Assembly: GCA_020226215.1 (NCBI GenBank)
Contig: CM035231.1
Location: forward strand, 49,442,876-49,506,875
Reading direction: 5' to 3'
From: Sindora glabra
Taxonomy: Eukaryota > Streptophyta > Magnoliopsida > Fabales > Fabaceae
Length of the DNA stretch: 64,000 bases
This document shows, piece by piece, positions 55,771 to 64,000 of this stretch. The position numbers were made by a program, and so were the translations under genes. The notes beneath the pieces are model-generated. The model saw nothing but the letters and a program-made list of their open reading frames with translations, did no database searches and was not told where the DNA came from. Numbering within the stretch: the first letter of the stretch is position 1; every line of letters starts with the position of its first letter.

Positions 55771-58426
55771 TGTTAAAATTTAATTTTGTTTGGATAATAA
55801 TACAAATAAAATATTAAAAATTAAAATATACCTAAAAAATTCAAAAAAATAAAATAAAATAATTAATAACTAAAAATTATGGTTAACATGTGTAGGCTAT
55901 TTCCAAATTTATTTTTACAAATTTTGTAATTAGAAACTTTAAAATATGTTATATCCCAACATCCTATCGCCTCTTTCCTAATGGTTCACGTAGATTTTCA
56001 AATCTGTTTTTGCAGATTTGGTAATTAAAAATTTTGAAATTTAACTATTAACTATTGAATAATAATAATAAAAAAAGATAAATATGTGTTTGATGCATAG
56101 TAGGAGATATTGCCTTATAAATAAAAAATACTTCCATTCAAAAAAAGGAGGAAAAGGCGGCCCTCAGTCACAGGGAACACCCAACGCCCACTCTCTTTCA
56201 CGAAGTTTCTTCTCTTTGTTCATGACTGCCCTTATCTCTCTGTCTTCATGCAACTTTTCTTTTCAACATATTTTTTTTTTCTAATTTTCTCCCCAGACTC
56301 ACAAAGCACCACCCAGAGCTGCCACCAAAATACCCTCCTACAATGAAGCAACCAAAGTATCCTCTATCTCATGGGAAGTCACCGTATGCGCCGCCCAAGC
56401 CATCACCAAAACCGCTACACGTACATTCACCTTATGTTCCAAACCACCATATGTTCCCAAGCCTTTCCACTGTCAAACCACTGGTGCATCTCTCATTTTC
56501 CATTTTTCATTTTATATGCTTTCTTTCTTTTAAAGGGATGGGACAACATTACTTTTATTTTTTATTATTTTTAAAGAAAAATATTTCAATGTTTTCTTTG
56601 TCTATATGTGATGTTAAAGTATTCTATTTGTACAATTCTTATAATAGAATAAATTAAAATAGTTTAAAACTTTTATTTATTTTAATATTTTTGAAATGAA
56701 GAATATTTTTAAAATTAAATTAAGTTAATTCAACTAAAAAATTAATATTATTACACATAAAAATTATGTTACAATTATTATTTTTTATATAATACATTTT
56801 AATTTATTAAAATTTTAAATGTACTTATAATTTATATTGTGTCTCTATTTTTTTTTAAAAATATTATTATAAAAAATATAAATAAAAAAATTATTTTAAT
56901 CAGATGGGATGGCACTACATGTTGTGCCATCCCATCCATCTAGCTTTTTTTTTTTACTCATTTTCCTTTTTGTGCTTTTTTTATTCTAAACTACAAATAT
57001 CATATTGTGAGTTTGACTTTCACTAATTTAAATGTTCTCCATTTTATTTTGTTTTATGTGATGTTAATTAAATTCACTAAAAAAATTACTTTTGCCAACA
57101 TAAAATTACTATCATTAAAATTTTTATTTGAAAAAATTTTATTGACAAATACCTTTTTTATTAAAATTTTATAATTTAAAATTTTGTGATAATAAAATAA
57201 TATTGAAATTAATTACAAATGAAATAAATATGATTTCAATTTTTTAAGCAAATTCCTTATTTAGATTTAACCATGAAGTTGGATAAATTTAACACTTTAA
57301 AAGTTATGGAATAATATTAGAATTAATTCTCTTGAAGAATTTCTTTATTCATATCTGATTATAAAATTGAATAAATTTGATACTTTAAAAATTATGGAAT
57401 AATATTAAAATTAATTACAAATTCAATAATTTCAATTCTCCTAGACAATTTCCTTATTCAAATTTAATAATGAAGTTTGATAAATTTGATACTTTAAATT
57501 TAAAATTATTAATTTGATATTTTTTAATAATAAATAAATAAATAAAATTACTTAAAATAATTATTCTCTATCTTATTATTTTAAAAATTTATATTACAAA
57601 TGTTTTATAAAAAAAAATATTTCAAAAATAATAAAATAAAAATATTTTTAAAATGATAAAATAAAAATATTTTAAAAATAATAAAATAGAAATCTATAAA
57701 AAAATAATAAAAATAAAAATCTCTTAAAAATAATAAAATTTGTATATATGATGTATTGAAATTATGTAATCTAATTATAAATGCAAACATGATGGTATTT
57801 AATATTATTAAGACATTTTCTTTCATTTAAATCCTATCATGAAGTTAGATGGATTTGATACCAAATTATATAAAATTAAAATAATTATGCTAATATTTTT
57901 ATAAAATATTAAAAATAAAATTACTTAAAATATGTGAATATGGTCGCAACATTACAAGAATTGTGTTTAATTTTTTTTTTATTATTCTTGTTTAAAAAAT
58001 ATATTTTCATAAACACTGTTTTATGGCAATTGTTGTAGGCATATATATTGTTTTGAAAGATAACATCTTTATGCTACTCACTCTTACAAAGATCATGTAT
58101 CACTTTTAATATTATAAAGTGGGACATACCAATCACATTTTTTAGGAAAACATACATATGTATATTATAATAAGAAGTATTATAATTTATTTTAAAGATA
58201 GAATTAAAATAGCAATCATTTTTTAAATAAATGTTGTAGAATATTAATACATTTCCCACATGTAACTAACCCCAAATATGAACTCTAAAAAAGATTTTTC
58301 AGTGTTTCAATGACACCATAAAAAATAATTGATGATAACTCCATTTTTTTATTTGTACTTCAACATTTTGAGGAAGTATGAAATCGTTTGCCTCTCACTT
58401 TTTGCTGCAAGGCATGTCACAATAGC
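55771..58426 (+). repeat. 5' LTR of large element C
   Basis: Starts TGTTAAAATTTAATTTTG and ends GCATGTCACAATAGC. It shares with copy A the GATGGGATGGCACTAC block (56905), the repeated ATAAATTTGATACTTTAAAA stretches, the GGCATATATATTG stretch (58038) and the end. At about 56150-56510 it contains a proline-rich coding fragment not found in the other LTRs. Confidence 0.78.
56290..56505 (+). pseudogene. Proline-rich cell-wall-protein fragment inside LTR C
   Basis: The frame reads PELPPKYPPTMKQPKYPLSH then GKSPYAPPKPSPKPLHVHSP and YVPNHHMFPSLSTVKP. This spacing of PPK/YVP/KPSP blocks is typical of plant hybrid proline-rich or PELPK-type cell-wall proteins. Just upstream, FMTALISLSS (56220-56250) looks like part of a signal peptide, but a stop and AT-rich sequence intervene. 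The piece has higher GC than the LTR around it and is missing from the LTRs of copy A. It looks like a host gene fragment picked up by the element, or the element inserted next to it before rearrangement. Confidence 0.6.
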
Positions 58427-58446
58427 TTGGCTACTTTATTGGATAC
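58427..58446 (+). other. Candidate primer-binding site of element C
   Basis: TTGGCTACTTTATTGGATA follows the LTR at the same place as TTGGTGACTTCATTGGGGA in copy A. Both appear to descend from TTGGCGACTCCACTGGGGA, the Tat/Ogre-type sequence. Confidence 0.6.
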
Positions 58447-59690
58447 TGAATCAAAGTTAAGCCATTAAGTTTCTTCTTTTTCTATCTTAACTTTGAATTT
58501 TCTTAGTCCATGTTGGTTCAACATTTTATTTACATATGTGTTTTTCTTGTTTGTGTCATTATAATTATTTTTATTTATTTCATGATAAATTAGTTACGTG
58601 ATGATTTTAGAATGGTTTATGTTTCCTTTCACATATTGTAGATTATAAGCCGCATATACATATCACAAGCCTCCTACCTAGGTCTTACATTACCTTTTAG
58701 AATTAGTTAGGGGCAAAGTAGCAATGCTTTCATGACGCCACTAGTTTTTGTATAGGTTAATGAAACACCTTTACTCAAATTGAACCCTTTCTATCTATAG
58801 CCCATCATGGATAAGGATTAGGGTCCTTAGTAGCCTATGATGGCAAAAGTAAGGATAATTTAGGGACTTTTTATCAATTAGGTGACATTGGAACCTAAAC
58901 TAGACCTAAATTTGATTACACTTAAAATCAACTTATTTGAGAGAAGTCTATCTTATGAGGGAAAATTTTAAGCTTAGGAAAAATCCTTGTGGAACATATG
59001 AGGGAATTCTTCTATGATTAATCTTTTATCTAAGGTATGCAAATTTACTTTAAAAAATGATGATCAAGCTATATATCAATTAAATTGAAAGGATTGCCTT
59101 CATTTTAAAAATTAAACTTGAATGGCTTATCCCATGTCTCATTCTTGCCCCACTAAACATGATTATTATTTTTTAGTCCTTGACATCTTACATCCATCAT
59201 TTCATTATACACATATATCACTAAAGATCATTCATATTATTTGAATTTATTAGCAATTTATTGTGAGCTTTAAGGACCAGTACTACGTATTTTAAAAAAA
59301 ACCTTGAAGCTTATAAGTGGTTAAAAAAATCATAAAATTAATTTTTTTTAATCTTAAATGGAATAAATAACTTTTAGCAATCTTAAATGGAATAAATAAT
59401 TTTTAGCAATATCAATCTCTTATAAGTATATCATTACACTCATGCTTTCACTTATATTTCAAAAAGTAAAATAACCTATCTTAAAATAGAAATCTTGCTT
59501 TCACATTATCGATATTAGACTCACTCCCAAGCAAGGATCACAAAAGATATGGAGAAAATCCTCACAAAATTTAGAATCAAGTTCCTTACTCTTCCCAAGA
59601 TTTGCTTAGAAAAATTTACAAAAGCTGACTTGAAAGAATAAAAGTACTTAGGCATATGGGCTTCCTAAGGATGTGTGTTAGATTATTAAA
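58447..59690 (+). other. Element C leader, no protein recognised
   Basis: Matches 21158-22340 of copy A. A short local duplication AATCTTAAATGGAATAAATA occurs at 59351 and 59380. Confidence 0.6.
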
Positions 59691-59699
59691 GCTAAGGTA

Positions 59700-60140
59700 T
59701 GTCTAGTAAGAAAGTGTTATAATTCATTTGTTAAACATATGCTGAGAGTGTGAAAAAGTTTTTGTATTAAAAAGTGAAGAGCTAAAAGGATAAAGGTTTG
59801 CCATAAGTGTACAAGGTAAACATGTAATATACACTATAAGAATAATAGAATGATCACTCTGAATTAGGATGATAAAATTCAATTCATAAAGGATGGATTG
59901 AGTAAAGAATCATTGAATAATATCCTTCAAACTCTTAAGATATATCTTAATGGACATGTTCATAATGTTCTTTTTTATTTAATGGATCTATTTAACAAAG
60001 AAATGAAGAATTACATTTTCAAGAATTTGACATTAAAAATGTTAAAAGACTTGTTTGCCAATTTATAAAAAAATTAGATAAGAAGCAAATTCTTGACTTA
60101 TAAAAGATGTTTAAGTCACTATTAGATGTAAAATCAGAGG
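59700..60140 (+). pseudogene. Unrecognised coding remnant, copy C
   Basis: Homologous to 22345-22845. Recognisable parts read KHMLRV, KVCHKCTR, TCNIHYKNNRM, FIKDGLSKESLNNILQTLKI, VHNVLFYLMDLFNKEMKN. It has more stops than copy A. It preserves the CHKC and TC cysteines that copy A has lost in part, which supports a once cysteine-rich protein. Confidence 0.55.
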
Positions 60141-60526
60141 AAGATAAGAGCTAAAATTACAACTACTATTCATATGCATGCATATGTCTTTCTTTTTCTA
60201 ACTTCTTGAATCATTTTTTAACTTTTCATGCATAATTTTTTTCAATTTGTCTATACTATTTTTTGAAATTACTACGTCTAACATCTATTTTTGACCTTTT
60301 TTCTCTTCAAATTTGAACTTCTTTGACAATTTTTAATTTGTATGATCTTTCTAAGTTTTTTTTGTACATTTTTCCATAATATTTTCTAAAATTATTGCGT
60401 CTAACATTTACTTTTAACTTTCTTCTTCTTCAAGTTTAAACTTCTTTGACAATGATTGATTTGTATGATCTTTTTGTTGCTTATTTTTCCATATAAGTGT
60501 GCATATCCAAAGTTGTTAATACACAT

Positions 60527-61196
60527 ATGAGTCATCCTAAGGTAGAAGAAGAAATGGAAAGATAATCAACATGTAGATTTAAATCAATTTATGTCTTTGG
60601 TGGATCCAATTTGGGGAAGGATAAGGAGTTTGTAAAAGTGACAAATGACTTTAGTAAGGTGTTATCTATAAGAAATATCAACCTTATGTATAGCGAAGGA
60701 ATCCAAGGTTTAAAAAGATATGTGGTAACAATTAAAATCATTAGAGGAAGCAAAGTCTTGAATATCATTCTAAAGGATTTGACTAACAAGATCTTCACTA
60801 ACTATGCCTTGGGTATTGAATTAAATATTTCGAGTATGCATAAACATTTTAGATACATGCTTTACAATGCTAAAGCTTTTATCTCATTATCTATTGGTTT
60901 ATAAATGTTGCAAGAAATTTCCAACATTACATATTGGCTAAACTAAACTTTCAAAAAAAGCCATTAAGACCATTAAACATTAATGATTTTTATGATGGTT
61001 TTTTGTCTTTCTTAGATTAAGTTATGGAATAGGAATTTATTTCCTAAATAACTTGATGCACTATAATACTTGCCTTAATTGTTGATCAACTGATTGAGAA
61101 ATTATAAATCTATGTACCTAAACCTAATCTATTAATGAAACAAGTAAGTAAACATAGGATAGTAGTAAGAAGCATAAATCAGATACCACTATCCAA
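60527..61196 (+). pseudogene. Captured LOG sequence, copy C
   Basis: Same LOG-derived segment as at 22971. Reads MSHPKVEEEMER, stop, STCRFKSIYVFGGSNLGKDK, then FSKVLSIRNINLMYSEGIQG, LNISSMHKHFRYMLYNAKAF and ISL. After frame changes come PLRPLNINDFYDGFLSFLD, QLIEKL and YVPKPNLLMKQV. It keeps FGGSNLGK better than copy A, whereas the PGGxGTxxE region is destroyed. It is again free of introns across the whole fold. More decayed than copy A and not functional. Confidence 0.85.
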
Positions 61197-61199
61197 TTG

Positions 61200-63257
61200 C
61201 CATTTTCTTTATTTTTATGGTTTTATTCCTATATTTTTTATTCTATCTTTTTTTATGTTTCTATTTTTTCTCTTTTACACCTTTACTCATTTATAAAAGA
61301 CATTAGGGACATCATTTAAATTAGATTGGGAGGAGGAATAATAAAATAAAATGTTAGTTAAACTATTAGACTTATTATGTGTGCAAAAGATGGCCAAATA
61401 AAAAGTTATTCTTAGCTTTTAATATACATCCTATTAGCAACATATTTTCTTTCATGATTTATTCCTATTCAAGAAAGAAATCCATTTTTAAAATTTCATT
61501 TTAAGTATTTTTTTTTTTACTTTGGGTTTTTTTTGCTTATTTAGATGCTTTCCACTAACTTTAAGAATCATATAAGTCTTGAGCATGAATTAATTAAATT
61601 TGAAAATTTCATAGCATGATTGAACAACTATCTTACTTTTAAAATTGACAAGTTTGGCAATAAATTTTAAATTGAAAGAATCAAGTTTAGTAACCCTTTA
61701 GTCGTAAGACTTTGAGCCTATTTAATTAATTATGATTACATTTCTTATATGTGAAATCCACCTATTATGTTATCACCCAAAACTTGCTTTAATTCTTATT
61801 AAGATTACATTTTTACATGTATATGCAAATATGATTAAGGTATTTTTTTTTCTTTGAATGAATCACTTGTTCCTAAATAGCTAACTTTTGCATTTCCATT
61901 TACTAGCCTTTTTGTGCCTAATTTACCTTTTGTTATTTTTATCTCATTGCAAGTTTAAAAAAATGTTTTACATAACCTTAGAGACTAGGAAAGTATTGAA
62001 TCAATAAGAGGATGGATTCTTAAATAAGTGTGGAAATGTATCAAGTACTTGGTGAAAAGGAAGAGTTCATTCAAAAAAAGTAAAATGAAACAAAAAAAAA
62101 CTAAAAAACCAAAAAAAAAAAAGAGAAAACAAGAAGAATAAAAAAATAAAAAAGAGGAGAGGATGATATATCATTAAAGTAATTGCAATTCCAATTGTAC
62201 AACTTCTCAACCACTTGCTATTTATATTTATCAATTAATACTCTTTTAATCTTTTTTATTGATAACTTCTCATTCTACATTATTATCTTTCCTTTACCTT
62301 GACTCGATTACAACCTATAGTAAGAACTTTTGATTTATTTTGTGCATATGAATTAGGTAATGGAGATTATGAATTTAAGCAAGCCTATGATAGTACAATT
62401 TTTAATATGTTGAGTTTGTGCGAGACACTTAATCACCTAAGGGATTGAGAGTATGACTTGTGAGATACTATCAATTTGGTTCTTTCTCAAAAAAAGTTAT
62501 CATACTTTTTGGTTCTAGATGACAACCATTGCTAATTCATGAATGTTATGATCTCTTTACACTATAATAATTTTCTTCCTTGCGACTTTACATTCTTAAC
62601 TTTAGTGAAAAATTAGAGTTTTAGATTTTGTATCCACCCAAGATGTGCAAAACTAAGTGTAAGTGTGGGAAGTTTTATAAAATCAATTTCCATTTCTTTA
62701 ATTGTCTTATTCTTAACTTTTTGAGGCTTTCCTAAAGCTTAATTACATTAAATTATTTATATTTTATGAAATTAAGCTTATTTAGGTTAAGCTATCCCTA
62801 TTAAAAGAGGTTAAGTGGATTTAGGTTTGGTATGATCAGTTGAATTTTGTTAAAGAAAAAAATTATTTGCATTATGCCATAGCCAACTCTATCGAAAAAG
62901 GATTAATAAGGATATATGTTAAAAGAACTATATATCATGAAAAAGGCTTTCTTTGATAAAGCTTATTATGATTAGTTTTAGAATTTGTGATCATCAAATT
63001 AGATACAAGGGTAGCTAACATTATTATTCTAAAACATATTATCAAAATGCCAAGATCCCTTGTAAACCTTGTTATAAACAATATTTATTACCTTCCATGT
63101 TGAATTTTTTTATTTAATGATTCTTCCTTCTTAGCATTTATTACAATAATAATACATATTATTATGTTCCTCCCCTTCTTCTTATTTAAATATCATGGTA
63201 GCTATGTATTAAAACATTATGAAATATCTTGCTTATCCAAATATAGTTGGATGCAAT

Positions 63258-63260
<3 letters not shown>
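61200..63260 (+). other. Element C internal non-coding region
   Basis: Colinear with 23701-25990 of copy A but shorter, with a deletion around 62960 relative to copy A's 25490-25680. No protein recognised. Confidence 0.55.

Positions 63261-63262
<2 letters not shown>

Positions 63263-63329
<67 letters not shown>
63263..63329. repeat. (AT)n microsatellite inside element C, about 33 units
   Basis: Uninterrupted AT repeat. The same place in copy A (about 25999-26012) has only AATGCATATATGATT, so the repeat expanded in copy C after the two copies separated. The tyrosine-isoleucine frames on both strands are artefacts of this repeat. Confidence 0.96.
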
Positions 63330-63331
<2 letters not shown>

Positions 63332-63569
63332 CAAACTAAGCATGGGAATTGAGATAATTTTACTAGATAGAAAAGAAGGGCAATATTGATAGAAGGCTTG
63401 AGCTAAATAAAGGGCAAATATATATAATAAAAAATGGAAAATTTTAGTACTCTCCAAACATAACCTTTTAAAAGAAAGTCCTTAAAAGAATAAAGTAAGG
63501 GACTTTTTTAAGAGATAACTAACTCATTATTACATACATTACATTCTTACATTGAGTCATGTTTGCATA

Positions 63570-64000
63570 ATTTATTTTTTACCATTAAATCGAACTCAAT
63601 TAAGTTAAGATAAAGCTGTGTCAATATAAGTTATTTACTTTTTCATTAAATTAAACTTAATCAAGTTAGCTTAAGCTTGTATCAATTTTGGTTATTTGCT
63701 TTTTTATCATTCAATAAAACTTAATTAAGTTGAATCCAGCCTATATCAATTTAGATTATTTGCCTTTTTAAACCAAACTTGGTCAATCTAAGTTATTTTC
63801 TCTTCATCATTAAATTAAAATTAATCAACTTAAGTTAAGTTTGTGTCAATCCAAGTCATTTTCTTTTTCATTAAATTAAACTTAATCAAGTTTAGTTAAG
63901 TCTATGTTAATCTAAATCATTTATCTTTTTAAATTAAACCTAATAGATCTAAGTTATTTCCTCTTTTTTGTTAAATCAAACTTAATTGAGTTGAGTAAAA
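63570..64000 (+). repeat. Start of the degenerate ~62 bp array in element C
   Basis: Cores such as AATTAAGTTAAGATAAAGCT (63597), AATCAAGTTAGCTTAAGCTT (63658) and AATTAAGTTGAATCCAGCC (63723) follow at about 60-66 base spacing, as in 26260-28190. It continues past the window end. Confidence 0.82.

Larger units (their letters stand above)
55771..64000 (+). mobile_element. Large non-autonomous LTR retrotransposon, Tat/Ogre-like, copy C (cut by window end)
   Basis: Colinear with copy A: 5' LTR (55771-58426), primer-binding region, the unrecognised coding remnant (59700-60140), a LOG remnant (60527-61200), a non-coding region and the start of the ~62 bp array (63570 to the end). Sequence similarity by eye is continuous but strongly diverged, so the two copies are old and inserted independently. 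No gag or pol was found here either. The 3' LTR lies beyond the window. Differences from copy A are the proline-rich fragment in the LTR and an expanded AT repeat at 63263. Confidence 0.8.

Noticed and set aside
63164..63457. Reading frames with long Tyr-Ile runs on both strands
   Set aside because: They are translations of the AT microsatellite.

Overview
This 64 kb window looks like a transposon-rich intergenic region of a flowering-plant (eudicot) nuclear genome. It is strongly AT-rich. The genes that can be recognised are plant-specific: a WOUND-INDUCED POLYPEPTIDE (WIP, DUF3774) gene and the first exon of a VAP4/MAMI-type vesicle-associated protein gene. Nearly everything else is plant retroelements or MITEs in various stages of decay. 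I cannot name the species. There are no bacterial, viral or organellar features.

Layout. (1) 0-4.8 kb: AT-rich sequence, then a decayed RPA1-like/PIF1-helicase pair of Helitron type. (2) 5-8.4 kb: a fold-back element, a GC-rich island of unknown nature, a TA microsatellite and a near-perfect palindromic MITE. (3) 8.5-14.4 kb: a decayed minus-strand L1-type LINE, itself split by a 628 bp hAT-type MITE with an exact 8 bp target duplication. (4) 14.4-17.7 kb: AT-rich, perhaps an LTR remnant. (5) 17.7-40.0 kb: a nested stack. One plus-strand LINE (LINE-2) is cut into three pieces by a ~14.5 kb non-autonomous LTR retrotransposon (18143-32696) and by a 4.68 kb Copia element (34182-38865). The LINE protein can be read across both insertion points and target duplications are visible. 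(6) 40.7-46.5 kb: the host genes, VAP4 exon 1 (minus) and WIP (minus). (7) 43.7-48.3 kb: three MITEs. (8) 50.8-51.2 kb: a truncated second WIP fused to an inverted-duplicated LINE fragment. (9) 54.7 kb: a tRNA-derived SINE with target duplication. (10) 55.8 kb to the window end: the 5' 8.2 kb of a second copy of the large LTR element.

The most interesting system is the large LTR family (copies at 18.1-32.7 kb and 55.8->64 kb). It has very long LTRs (about 2.7-3.5 kb) and a Tat/Ogre-like primer-binding region. I could recognise no gag or pol in it. It has a hypervariable 3' region made of dozens of degenerate ~62 bp repeats. Both copies carry an intron-free, decayed LOG (cytokinin riboside 5'-monophosphate phosphoribohydrolase) sequence plus a second shared, unrecognised coding remnant. 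One copy has a proline-rich-protein fragment in its LTR in place of the sequence found in the other copy. This looks like a gene-capturing, non-autonomous retrotransposon family.

Only WIP, and probably VAP4 if its other exons exist elsewhere, appear to be functional genes.
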